Made by a program: the position numbers and the translations under genes. A model generated the notes under the pieces. The model did not search any database. It was not told the DNA's origin and saw nothing but the letters and a program-made list of their open reading frames with translations. This document shows, piece after piece, positions 9,467 through 17,881 of a stretch of DNA of 64,000 nt; position 1 is the stretch's first letter; the number at the start of each line of letters is the position of its first letter. The stretch is from CAWCKS01 sp963763485 (lineage in GTDB: Bacteria > Pseudomonadota > Alphaproteobacteria > Rhizobiales > Xanthobacteraceae): assembly GCA_963763485.1 (NCBI GenBank), contig CAVXOW010000006.1:1116001-1180000 (forward strand). The letters are read 5' to 3'.

Positions 9467-9763
9467 ATGTATCTTTCCAGTCAAAGCCTTTTGGTCATCC
9501 TCATCGTCGGACTTGTTGCCGGATGGCTCGCTGGCCAGGTGATGCGCGGCGGGGGCTTCGGGCTTATCGGTGATTTGATCGTCGGCCTGATCGGCGCCTT
9601 CATCGGCGATTGGCTGCTGCCGCGGCTCGGAATCCATCTTGGCGTCGGCATCGTTGCCCTCATCGCAAACGCCTTTATCGGGGCGGTCGTATTGCTTCTC
9701 CTGCTGCGCCTGGTCGGTGGCGGGGGATGGGGATATCGCGCACGATGGGGCCGGCGCTGGTAG
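9467..9763 (+). CDS. GlsB/YeaQ/YmgE-family stress membrane protein
   Basis: A 98-residue protein of three hydrophobic segments with the glycine-rich pattern of this family: LVAGWLAGQVMRGGGFGLIG, then IGAFIGDWLL and an AxIGAVVLLLLL helix. These small inner-membrane proteins, also called transglycosylase-associated, respond to general stress; biochemical function is unclear. The start at 9467 has GGAG seven bases upstream; the earlier in-frame start at 9407 would add non-homologous sequence. Neighbours are envelope and stress proteins. Confidence 0.85.
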   Translation: MYLSSQSLLVILIVGLVAGWLAGQVMRGGGFGLIGDLIVGLIGAFIGDWLLPRLGIHLGVGIVALIANAFIGAVVLLLLLRLVGGGGWGYRARWGRRW

Positions 9764-9989
9764 CGGCTGGTCTCTCGTGCGGCTCGGCTCCTGCCTGCAT
9801 CCAGCTTGTCGAGCACACCGCGTCCCCCAGAACGGACAGTGCATGCTGCTTCGCCGTGTGCGGCGGCCCTCGCTACGCGTGCCTTTATTGAGAGGATCCC
9901 CGCCACACTAAGGCCGCCGTTTCTTTGGGCCTCGTTAATCGGACCGGCCGACGATCAAGCCGCACTCCAAAGGTGCGTAACGAGCAAGA

Positions 9990-10029
9990 CCGTCGCTGGG
10001 TTCCCCCATAGCCCCTTACCCAGCGACGG
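9990..10029. promoter_or_regulatory. Perfect 12-bp stem-loop in the leader of a small ORF
   Basis: CCGTCGCTGGGT at 9990-10001 is perfectly complementary to ACCCAGCGACGG at 10018-10029, with a 16-base loop containing runs of C. It ends 27 bases before the probable start of the small membrane protein at 10057. There is no T-run after it, so a regulatory or mRNA-stabilising structure is more likely than a terminator. Confidence 0.45.
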
Positions 10030-10056
10030 CGTCGCTCTCTGAGGTTGAGGGTGACG

Positions 10057-10236
10057 ATGGGCAAGACGGTAATGATTGCAGCTTTGACGTGGTCGTTGAT
10101 GCGCGCGAGCGATACATGGTTAGACGACAGCAGCTTCATCGATACGGCGCTGTTCATCGCACTCACGGCGCTCATTTGGCTGGTTCTGAGCCCGGACGCA
10201 GCTTGGGACTCGGCGGCGCGTGACCCCGAGCCGTAG
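10057..10236 (+). CDS. Small hypothetical membrane protein
   Basis: A 59-residue ORF with one good hydrophobic segment (DTALFIALTALIWLVLSP) near its C-terminus and a weaker one near the start. GAGGG lies about seven bases before ATG 10057. No family is recognised. It lies among other small stress or envelope genes, and a strong stem-loop sits just upstream. Codon choice is less biased than in the long genes around it, so the call is moderate. Confidence 0.4.
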   Translation: MGKTVMIAALTWSLMRASDTWLDDSSFIDTALFIALTALIWLVLSPDAAWDSAARDPEP

Positions 10237-10555
10237 CAGCTTGCAGCTTGCGGACAGCGCCGGTGCAACGACGAGCCGTTCTGCAGCAAGGCGACCGTGC
10301 TGGCGCTGGTAGAGCGCGCTTTGAGGGGCACCGCGCACCCGCGAACCATCCGGCGCGTGTGCTCTTAAATCGGCCCATGATCGACGGGGTATCGCGATGG
10401 ACGCCATACCGTTGGAAGCGACGTCAGAGGAACGGGCCGGCATATCGGCTTTGTGTCAAAGGCGGACGACATCGGTCGATGGCACGCATCGGAAGTCGCT
10501 AACGCGGCGACGCAAGCCGCCCGATCGATCAAGCGATCTTTGAGCGATAGGCTGA
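10237..10555. other. Gap without a supported gene
   Basis: A 319-base stretch between a small plus-strand ORF and a convergent minus-strand gene. Two short plus-strand frames (from ATG 10394, and the +2 frame with GFVSKADDIGRWHASEVANA) each look partly protein-like. They could be pieces of a decayed small gene, but neither has a proper start and end. Nothing else is seen. Confidence 0.25.
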
Positions 10556-10915
10556 TCAGCCGCAATTCCAGATCGGTCCGATAGGTGTCCGCGTCCAGCA
10601 CGGACCAAAGCTGCCACCATTGTAGCGGCCGCCGTGAAAGCCAGGCCGGCCGAAATAGTGCCAGTTGCCATCATACCCGTAATAAACAGGGACGGGGTCA
10701 ATATACCAAGGGCGTCTGTCGCGGTGCGCCATTCGCGGCATGGTAGCTCTCTGGCCATAGAGCGGCTGGCTGTTGCTCAACGGTTGATGATAGCCCGGCA
10801 GGAAGCCGTACCCATGCCAGCGTGACGCCGGCCGCTTATGAGATGACGCAGCCTGCGCGACGACCGACAGCAGCGACAGAACGACAGCAATTGATAGACC
10901 CACGAGGCGCACCAT
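10556..10915 (-). CDS. Small secreted hypothetical protein
   Basis: A 119-residue protein starting MVRLVGLSIAVVLSLLSVVAQA, a clear signal peptide with likely cleavage after AQA (about residue 22). The mature part is rich in Tyr, Trp, Gly and Pro, with a tail GGRYNGGSFGPCWTRTPIGP. The two Cys near the C-terminus could pair. Proteins with this Trp/Gly/Pro-rich tail are common unnamed exported proteins in Bradyrhizobium-type genomes (recollection). The in-frame start at 10951 is rejected because it would bury the signal peptide. Confidence 0.6.
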   Translation of the reverse strand: MVRLVGLSIAVVLSLLSVVAQAASSHKRPASRWHGYGFLPGYHQPLSNSQPLYGQRATMPRMAHRDRRPWYIDPVPVYYGYDGNWHYFGRPGFHGGRYNGGSFGPCWTRTPIGPIWNCG

Positions 10916-11326
10916 GAGCACAGCATAGGCAGTCGGCGGTGGGAAGACCATTCAAATCCCAGTGCAACGTTCTTCGCGGTCTGATGCAGACCTGACAGTC
11001 GCGGGTCATGTCCGTTGCAGGGTCATCTGCAGATATCAAGCAAAGTTAACCGAAGTCTGCTTCACGCTGACAGCGGACTCGCTCGCTTGCGAGGGCGCAG
11101 CTTGGCCTCACCGGGCAGCACGTGCCGCTTCGCGGCGTCAAGGACTTCTTGGCTCGAGGCCAGCCGCATCGTCCAGCACAGTGCACCAAGTTTGAATCCG
11201 AGTTGATCGATCGCGATTGCATCAAAGGTTGTTTGCTCGCACCGACTTGCGTCTTGACCCTGATCAATGACGCAGCCACCCGGCGGTGCTCGGTTTTAGC
11301 ATGATTGCGATCGAGGGGAGACTCCG
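10916..11326. other. Gene-free region with a gene fragment and a FixK-type box
   Basis: A 411-base stretch. Positions 11098-11138 match 14008-14048 at 38 of 41 bases. In the minus frame they encode AAKRHVLPGEAKL, similar to AAKRHALSGEAKL in the protein at 13918-14262, so this looks like a remnant of a paralogue. The FixK/FNR-type box listed separately lies at 11254-11267. No complete gene is seen. Confidence 0.4.
11254..11267 (+). promoter_or_regulatory. FixK/FNR-type box upstream of the ELWxxDGT-repeat gene
   Basis: TTGACCCTGATCAA fits the FixK2/FNR pattern TTG(A/C)-N6-(T/G)CAA with perfectly symmetric half-sites. Its centre lies 66 bases before the ATG at 11327. A class II start about 41.5 bases downstream would fall near 11302, leaving a 25-base leader that contains the GGGGAGA ribosome-binding site. 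Binding itself is inferred. Confidence 0.55.
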
Positions 11327-13529
11327 ATGGCACTAATGTACTTTGCCGAGAACAACTCCGGCAGCGAGCAGCTTTGGATCACCGACGGCTCGGCTTCCGG
11401 CGCTCACCTAGTCAAGGTGTTTGCTGGAGGCGCGATCACCGGGCTGACGATGATCGGCGCGCGGGTGTATTTTGTCACCGATGACGGTGTCAACGGAGCA
11501 GCACTCTGGGTTTCCGATGGCACAGCAGGCGGTACCATCCCGCTCACGCCGTTCGGCACCGGTTTCGTCAATCTGACCAACGTCAACGGCACGCTGTTCT
11601 TTCACGCGCTTGGCGGCCCACTGTGGAAATCTGATGGCACCCCGGCAGGCACGACGGTCATTGCTACGAACCATTCGATTTTCACGAGCGAGCCGCCACT
11701 GGTCAACATCAATGCCACGGTCTTCTTCCAGGGCATGGATGCCGCGTCTTTCATTGAGCTATGGAAGTCCGATGGTACTGCGGCCGGGACTACGATCGTC
11801 AAGAATCTCCGCTCGCCGTTCTTCCTGACCAACGTCAACGGCACGCTGTTTTTCGCGGCCGACGACGGCACGCACGGCATGGAGCTCTGGAAATCCGATG
11901 GGTCCGACGCAGGCACGGTTCTGGTCAAGGACATTGTTCCAGGCAGCGGCTCGGGGATCTCGACATTCATCCCGGGCGCCTTTGCCAATGTCAGTGGTAC
12001 TTTGTTTTTTGTCGCCCAGAACGGAACGACCAACTTCGTACCGAACTTCGAACTCTGGAAGTCTGACGGCACCGCCGCGGGCACGGTCATGGTCGCAAAC
12101 GACGTTTTTCCAGAGCTGCTGACTAACATCGGCGGCACGTTGTTCTTCGCGGGCGGCGAACTCTGGAAGTCGGACGGCACTGCCGCCGGTACCGTGATGG
12201 TCAAGGACATCAACCCGGGCGTCAACGGCTCGCTGGCGTCGAACTTTACCGACGTCAACGGCACCGTGTTCTTCGCAGCCACGGACGGCATACACGGCCT
12301 GGAACTCTGGAAATCGGACGGCACCGACGCGGGCACGACGATGGTTAAGGACATCAACCCGAATAGTGATTCGGGTCCGCAGAACCTGACCAACGTCAAT
12401 GGCGTCCTTGAGTTCACCGCGTTCGACGGCGCAACGCGAGGCTTGTTCCGCTCCGACGGGACGGCTGCGGGCACAATCGAGATCGCGACCAATGTCGATA
12501 TCGCGGCGCGGATCGGCTATGCGCCGCAGCCGTCGGTCAACGATATGAATGGCGATGCGCGCAGCGACATCCTGTGGCGCAGCACCACCGGAACTCTCGC
12601 CAGCTGGACAATGAATGGTGGCTCCATCACGTCGAGCGGCGCTCTCATTTCGGGCGGCATCGCGGTGGCGCCCGATGCAAGCTGGAGCATCGCCGGTATT
12701 TCCGATTTCAACGGCGACGGCAACGCGGACGCGCTCTGGCGCAACAGCGACGGAACGCTCGCGGACTGGCTCATGAACGGCTCGACCATCATGTCCGGCG
12801 GCGTGCTGAATGTCGCTGGAACTGCGGTGAAACCCGACGCCACCTGGAGTGTCGTCGGCACCGGTGATTTCGACGGCAACTCGCGAGCCGACATCCTCTG
12901 GCGCAAAACGGACGGCACCATTACCGAGTGGAACATGAATGGATCATCGATCCTGGGGGGTGGTGCCGTTTTCTCGAACGGATCGCAGGTGAAGCCCGAT
13001 TTTATCATGGAGCGTCGCCGGCATCGGCGATTTCAACGGCGACAACCGTAAAGACGTGTTGTGGCGGAACACCGACGGCACCATCGCCGTCTGGACTATG
13101 AACGGTTCGACCATTGCCTCGAGCGACGTTCTCGTGGCGGCCGGTGCGCCCGTAAAGCCCGATGCGTCCTGGTTGGTTGCCGGCATCGGCGACTTCAATG
13201 CCGACGGTAATTCCGACCTTCTCTGGCGGAACAGCACTGGTGCTCTTGCCGAGTGGCAGATGAACGGGTCGACCATCGCGTCGAGTGGCAGCCCCACGCT
13301 TGCGGGGATCGCCGTGACACCCGATGCTACGTGGCACATCATCGAGATCGGCGATTTCAACGGCAACTTCAACTCCGACATTCTCTGGCGCAACGACAAT
13401 GGCGCTCTGGCGGAGTGGCTGATGAACGGCACCTCGATCACGTCATCGGTGCCCCCGAACCTCGGCGGGGCGTCGGTCAACCCCGATGCCACCTGGATCG
13501 CGCAGGCCAAACCGAGAGATTTTAGCTAG
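11327..13529 (+). pseudogene. ELWxxDGT-repeat plus FG-GAP/VCBS-like repeat protein, interrupted by a frameshift
   Basis: About the first 390 residues hold nine copies of an ELWKSDGTAAGT-type repeat (hyalin-like/ELWxxDGT family). Six copies of a 58-residue FG-GAP/VCBS-like repeat follow, each with GDFNGDxxxDxLWRxxDGxxxxWxMNGS. The first frame stops at 13051. The remaining three FG-GAP repeats continue in the +1 frame to a TAG at 13527-13529. At about 13003-13012 the spacer between GAT and TGGAGC is seven bases where other repeats have six, pointing to a one-base insertion. The start has GGGGAGA upstream. No signal peptide is visible, so export, if any, is by an unrecognised route. Such repeats form beta-propellers and bind ligands or calcium at the surface. 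Confidence 0.75.
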
Positions 13530-13917
13530 CAGGGATCGCACGCGTTCCAGAAGCCAGACCTCGACGGGCAGGCATTAGTCCGTATCGGAGAAATCGAAGA
13601 GCGGCTCCGAGATCAACCAGCCAAACACGAACGCCGACGCACGACCAAAACCCAGCGGGCGTCCGCTGCTAACAGCCGCTTTGCTAGCAAACCTCGCAAC
13701 GGAATGATTTCTCGTCGCCACGCCTCACCTTAAGGACCAAGGCTCTCACAACGGGTCTCTTACCAAATTTGGCTCGATCCGAAAGGTTGCACCGGTTCTA
13801 CCGAGATCAGGTCTTGTTGCCTCCTGTGAGCTGACGAAGCCCGCGAACATGCCGAGACATTCATCGTGAACCCACCCGAGACGGCAGCGGACGTCGCTCG
13901 CTTGAGTACGCGGCCAG
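13530..13917. other. Gap without a supported gene
   Basis: A 388-base stretch between convergent genes. Short frames on both strands are antisense-like in composition. No promoter, repeat or terminator with a convincing stem and T-run was found. Confidence 0.3.
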
Positions 13918-14262
13918 CTATTCAATCGCTTCGCCGTCATCCAGTTTGTCGAGCACCGCATCCCAGTAGGACGGGTTCTCAAGCGCCGGATTGAATGCAT
14001 GGTGCAGCAGCTTGGCCTCACCGGACAGCGCATGCCGCTTCGCGGCGTTCCGGTCGGCGGTGTCGTCGCTGTAGAGACGGCTTTCCTGAAACGTCAGCTT
14101 GTCGCCGTTGCGCAGGAAATTCGTGCTGCCCGCATGTGCGAGGCGCGCGAAATGGTGGTGCTCGGTTTCTGCGTGACGTTGGTCGGAGAACGTCCAGAAG
14201 CGCTTTTCGCGGTGTGTCTCGCCGTCCCGCATACGGTCGAATTCAATCACCAGCACGTACAT
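13918..14262 (-). CDS. Hypothetical protein, His-rich middle
   Basis: A 114-residue protein starting MYVLVIEFDRMRDGETH and containing a HAETEHHHFARLAHAG cluster of His residues and NAAKRHALSGEAKLLHHA. No family is recognised. The start at 14262 gives a natural beta-strand opening; the longer frame to 14313 adds a non-protein-like prefix. A part of its coding sequence is duplicated at 11098-11138. It is divergent from the universal stress protein gene, and the FixK-type box at 14340-14353 lies between the two. Confidence 0.6.
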   Translation of the reverse strand: MYVLVIEFDRMRDGETHREKRFWTFSDQRHAETEHHHFARLAHAGSTNFLRNGDKLTFQESRLYSDDTADRNAAKRHALSGEAKLLHHAFNPALENPSYWDAVLDKLDDGEAIE

Positions 14263-14339
14263 GGAGCACCTTCGCAAACTGAGCGCCGGATGGGCAAAAT
14301 CGCGAGTTGTCACGAAACCCGAGATCGGGTCGACGGTTC

Positions 14340-14353
14340 TTGATTTGCGTCAA
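14340..14353. promoter_or_regulatory. FixK/FNR-type box between divergent genes
   Basis: TTGATTTGCGTCAA matches TTGA-N6-TCAA exactly. It is centred about 154 bases before the universal stress protein gene at 14500 and about 84 bases before the start at 14262 on the other strand. A TATTTG -10-like element at 14371-14376 fits a class II start near 14388 for the stress gene. It could serve either or both genes. Confidence 0.55.
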
Positions 14354-14412
14354 CCCTCAATACGCGCCACTATTTGTGCGCCGAAAGCATGAGGTAAGTC
14401 AAAATTATTTGG

Positions 14413-14424
14413 CCGACGTCGGCT
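14413..14424. repeat. 12-bp perfect palindrome in the leader of the stress protein gene
   Basis: GCCGACGTCGGC at 14413-14424 is fully self-complementary and would lie within the transcript expected from the FixK-type box. It may be an operator or an mRNA element; the sequence does not decide. Confidence 0.3.
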
Positions 14425-14499
14425 AGCGTCATTGCACAATCACCGCGGGCTGCCGCGGCCAATCGATCACCTGCTCTACCTGCTCTGGAGACGCCTGCG

Positions 14500-15333
14500 A
14501 TGCTCAAGGATCTTCTCGTCCATGTGCCGACCACCCAGCCGGCGCGGCCGGTCGTTAACTATGCCGCATCGCTTGCCGCGAAGCTCGGCGCCAGGCTCGA
14601 CGCGCTTGCGTTCGGCTACGAGCCGATCAACGCCGAGCTGACGTTCGAGGGAGCGGCGGCGGTCGCAGCCGTGATGGAGTTGCAACGCGAACGCGCGCTG
14701 CAAGAGGCCGAAGCGGCACTCGCGGTGTTCGAGGCCGAAGCCAAACTCCAGGGCATCACCTTTTCCAGCCGCAAGGTTGCGGCCATTCCCGCCGAAGCGG
14801 CGGAGACCGCCGGCGCGCTCGCACGACTCTATGACCTCACGATCGTTGCGCAGCCGGATGCCGGAGCATCTGCGCTGTACAACCTGGTGCCGGAGGCCGT
14901 GCTGTTCAACTCCGGTCGGCCGATGCTGATGGTGCCGTACATTCAAGAGCGCGCCTTCGAGGCGAAGAGGATCATGATCTGCTGGGACGGCAAGCGTGCG
15001 GCCGCGCGCGCCGTGCTCGACGCCATGCCGTTCCTGACCCAGGCCGAGACGGTCGAGGTCATTGCAGTCAACGAAGATACCGAGGCGACCGAGGCGACGG
15101 CAGCAGCCTTGGCGACGCATCTTGCGCGCAAGGATATTTCGGCCAAGGCCGAAAATCTCACTGCGGATCGCGGCGAGATCCACAACACGATCCTCTCGGC
15201 CGCCGCCGACCGCGGCACGCAGCTGGTCGTGATGGGCGGCTACGGCCATTCGCGGCTGCGCGAGTTCGTGCTTGGCGGTGCGACGCGCGGCATCTTGCAA
15301 TCGATGACGGTCCCGGTGCTGATGTCGCACTAG
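14500..15333 (+). CDS. Universal stress protein family
   Basis: A 277-residue cytoplasmic protein of the double-length UspA type. The N-terminal half starts MLKDLLVHVPTT. The C-terminal half ends with the ATP-binding signature VVMGGYGHSRLREFVLGGAT, fitting G-x2-G-x9-G. GGAG lies nine bases upstream of the ATG. In rhizobia such genes are often induced under low oxygen through FixK; the perfect box 150 bases upstream supports that here. Physiological role is general stress survival. Confidence 0.9.
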   Translation: MLKDLLVHVPTTQPARPVVNYAASLAAKLGARLDALAFGYEPINAELTFEGAAAVAAVMELQRERALQEAEAALAVFEAEAKLQGITFSSRKVAAIPAEAAETAGALARLYDLTIVAQPDAGASALYNLVPEAVLFNSGRPMLMVPYIQERAFEAKRIMICWDGKRAAARAVLDAMPFLTQAETVEVIAVNEDTEATEATAAALATHLARKDISAKAENLTADRGEIHNTILSAAADRGTQLVVMGGYGHSRLREFVLGGATRGILQSMTVPVLMSH

Positions 15334-15407
15334 CCTGTGTGAGGCACGGGAAACAGACCGACGCGAGATGTCCTGGACGCGAAACCTCCGCTCGGCGCAT
15401 CTTCCGG

Positions 15408-16382
15408 CTATTGCGGCTGTCGTATGAGTTTGCGAAGGCTCCGAAGACCGGGAGACGGGGGCTGATCGGGGAATTCCCGTCTCCAGACCGTGAACGAGAC
15501 CTCACCGACATACAGATCGCCTCGCGAGTCGATGGCGACACCGTGCGGCGCCATGAATGGATCGTTGGCGGGCCCGAGTTGCGTGTTGTCGACGCGGCCG
15601 ATCAGCGTACCGTCATGCGCGAGAACGCTGAGCCGGGGCCCGATGTTCGGAGCATTCTTGTTGACGGCCATCCCCGGACCAAGCTCGCCGACGTAGCACA
15701 CCGGACGCTTGCCGCGGGTCATGCATAGTCCGCACGGCCGATGCAGGTTGTTCCACTGCGTTTCGTAGCGGCCGGCTCCGTTGAAAACCTGAATCCTGTG
15801 GTTCTCGCGGTCGGCAACATAGACCCAGCCGTCATCGTCGCAGGAGATGTTGTGAACGATGTTGAATTCGCCGGGTCCGGTTCCGGACTCGCCCCACGAC
15901 ATGAGATGCTTGCCATCAGGCGCGTATTTGTGGACCCGTGCGTTGCCGTAGCCGTCGGAGACGAAGATGTCGCCTGACGGCGACAGCGCGGTGTGCGTGC
16001 ACCGATTGAACGGACGGCCGCTCATGTAGGGAGCGGGCTTGTTCGGCAGCCCGATCTCGAGCAGGACCTTGCCCTCGGGCGTACACTGCCGCACTGTGTG
16101 ATCGCCATCATCGGTGCAGTAAAGCGTATCGTCAGGGCCGATATGCAGGCCGTGGGCCCGCTTGAACAGGCCCTCTCCCCACGAGCGCAGAAAGCGCCCT
16201 TCCCTGTCGAACACGATCATGGGGTGCTCGCCGCGATTGAAGACATAGACGCGGTCCTGACTGTCGACCGCGACCGCGGCTGCATCATCGAGCACCCAGC
16301 CGTCGGGGAGTTTCCCCCAGTCCTTGTCCATGACGTAGGTATAGGTCTTGCGGACTTGTGCGTCTGTTTCGGTGGTTGTCAT
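15408..16382 (-). CDS. NHL-repeat protein, peptidyl-hydroxyglycine lyase-like
   Basis: A 324-residue beta-propeller protein without a signal peptide. Repeats of the type GVAIDSRGDLYVGE, ALSPSGDIFVSDGYGNARVHK and DGWVYVADRENHRIQVF are NHL blades. The fold and SWGxxGTGPGEF motif match proteins annotated as peptidyl-alpha-hydroxyglycine alpha-amidating lyase-like, but the bacterial members have no proven reaction. The start at 16382 (MTTTETDAQ) is chosen over 16397. It lies just downstream of a CoA-transferase gene on the same strand, so it may be a lactonase-like or binding protein in that pathway. Confidence 0.8.
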   Translation of the reverse strand: MTTTETDAQVRKTYTYVMDKDWGKLPDGWVLDDAAAVAVDSQDRVYVFNRGEHPMIVFDREGRFLRSWGEGLFKRAHGLHIGPDDTLYCTDDGDHTVRQCTPEGKVLLEIGLPNKPAPYMSGRPFNRCTHTALSPSGDIFVSDGYGNARVHKYAPDGKHLMSWGESGTGPGEFNIVHNISCDDDGWVYVADRENHRIQVFNGAGRYETQWNNLHRPCGLCMTRGKRPVCYVGELGPGMAVNKNAPNIGPRLSVLAHDGTLIGRVDNTQLGPANDPFMAPHGVAIDSRGDLYVGEVSFTVWRREFPDQPPSPGLRSLRKLIRQPQ

Positions 16383-16442
16383 GTCGTTGCGCCTCACCCC
16401 GGTGCAGAGTTCACCGTTTTTCAGTACATCAAACTACTCCAT

Positions 16443-17606
16443 TCAATCCTCCAGCCCGAGTTCCCGATTGAGCTCGTCGGTATGCTGCCCAATCGCCGGC
16501 GGGTGTGCGGCGTCCGGATAGTCGATGCCGGAGAAACGCACGGGCTGCCGCACTTCGATATAGCCGCCTTCGGTCGGATGTTCGCGCCGCCTGAAGAAAC
16601 CGCCGGCGTTCAGGTGAGGATCGTCGAGCACCTCGCCGATTTCGTTGGCACGCATAGCGGGCACATGGGCCTCCTTGAGGATTTCAAGCCATTCCGCCGT
16701 GGTTTTTTCCGGCAGGATGGTCTCGGCCATCTCGTACATCCCGTTCATGTTCTGGCGCCGGGTCGGCTTGTCCCGAAAGCGTTCCTGCTCAAGAACTTCG
16801 GGGTGACCTGCGGCCTGGAAGAAGCGCACCCAGCGGTCGTCCACATAGGGTGCGATCGAGATGTAGCCGTCCTTGGTCTTCATGGGCTGTCGCACCGGAT
16901 CGAGCTGACGCGCATAGCCCCATTTGCCGGTCGGCGGCACGAAGGTGGCGTCGCAGAGATGCTCGACCATGTTGAAGCTGGTGATCGATTCGAACATCGG
17001 CACTTCGACATGCTGTCCTTCGCCGTCCCGGCCTCTGGCGATCAGCGCCGCCATCGTCGCATAAACAGCATGCAACCCGGAAACCTTGTCGGCAAACAGC
17101 ATCGGCAGATAGCGCGGCCGCGCATTGCCGTCGACGCGAGGCAGCAGCGACACCGCGCCCGACGCGGCCTGGATGACATCGTCATAGGCCTGCAAGCCGG
17201 CATAGGGACCGCCGAGCCCGAAGCCGGTGCAGTGAACATAGATAATGTCGGGCCGCAGCTTTCTCACCGCTTCATAGCCAAGGCCCAGACGATCGATCGC
17301 GTCGGGCCGAATGTTGTGAATGAACACGTCGCTCGTCTCGAGCAGGCGCTGCACCGCGCGCTTTCCTTTTTCACTCTTCATGTCCCAACTCGCTGAGCGC
17401 TTGCCGCGGTTGAGCCGCATATAGACCGGCCCCATCAGCGGCGTCTTCGGCGGTGTGCCGACATTGCGCACCGTGTCGCCCTCGGCCGGCTCGACCTTGA
17501 TGACGTCGGCACCGAGATCGGCAAGGATCTGCGTGCAGTACGGGCCGAAAACCACTGTCGACATGTCGGTGATGCGGACACCGGCCAGCGGAAGCTTCCT
17601 TGTCAT
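16443..17606 (-). CDS. CaiB/BaiF-family CoA transferase
   Basis: A 387-residue family III CoA transferase. The N-terminal Rossmann part has LAGVRITDMSTVVFGPYCTQ and LADLGADVIKVEP. The catalytic-aspartate region is GLQAYDDVIQAASG, around residue 145, and the later GQHVEVPMFES motif is present. Members move CoA between carboxylic acids such as carnitine, formate/oxalate or bile acids; the substrate here is unknown. It precedes the NHL-repeat gene by about 60 bases on the same strand, so the two are probably one transcription unit. Confidence 0.92.
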   Translation of the reverse strand: MTRKLPLAGVRITDMSTVVFGPYCTQILADLGADVIKVEPAEGDTVRNVGTPPKTPLMGPVYMRLNRGKRSASWDMKSEKGKRAVQRLLETSDVFIHNIRPDAIDRLGLGYEAVRKLRPDIIYVHCTGFGLGGPYAGLQAYDDVIQAASGAVSLLPRVDGNARPRYLPMLFADKVSGLHAVYATMAALIARGRDGEGQHVEVPMFESITSFNMVEHLCDATFVPPTGKWGYARQLDPVRQPMKTKDGYISIAPYVDDRWVRFFQAAGHPEVLEQERFRDKPTRRQNMNGMYEMAETILPEKTTAEWLEILKEAHVPAMRANEIGEVLDDPHLNAGGFFRRREHPTEGGYIEVRQPVRFSGIDYPDAAHPPAIGQHTDELNRELGLED

Positions 17607-17702
17607 TTCCTTCTCCGAGTACGAATGCTTCGTTTCTCTTGCTCTAAACTCTTACCCTCTCACGGGTTCGGTTCTGCTTGGCAACGAATTTCGCAAGTGC
17701 GC

Positions 17703-17852
17703 TCAATGCCGCTTGAAATATTGCACCGCCCGCTCGTGACGTTCGGCGGCGGCGCGCGACTTGAAGGTGCCGAGGTTGCGCCGCTTGCCGGTCTTCGGGT
17801 TGATCTTGCGCGAGTACAGCCGGTACCCGCCACTCTTGAGTTTCCTGATCAT
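17703..17852 (-). CDS. Small basic conserved hypothetical protein
   Basis: A 49-residue protein, MIRKLKSGGYRLYSRK, then NPKTGKRRNLGTF and AAAERHERAVQYFKRH. It is strongly basic and has a clean AGGAG site before ATG 17852. The LYSRKxxPKTGKRRNLGTF core is typical of tiny conserved proteins found in many rhizobia and other proteobacteria (recollection). Function unknown; a nucleic-acid role would fit the charge. It follows the 171-residue gene by 29 bases, so they may be co-transcribed. Confidence 0.75.
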   Translation of the reverse strand: MIRKLKSGGYRLYSRKINPKTGKRRNLGTFKSRAAAERHERAVQYFKRH

Positions 17853-17881
17853 TGCATTCTCCTGTCCGGGCGACAGACAGA

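Noticed and set aside
9454..9467. TTG-N8-CAA sequence resembling a FixK/FNR box before the GlsB-like gene
   Set aside because: It overlaps the ribosome-binding site and touches the start codon, and the half-sites are TTGG/GCAA, so it cannot act as an activator site there.
10394..10590. Possible frameshifted small gene (MDAIPLEATSEERAG, then GFVSKADDIGRWHAS in the next frame)
   Set aside because: The pieces look protein-like but no homologous family is known to me and no complete frame exists.
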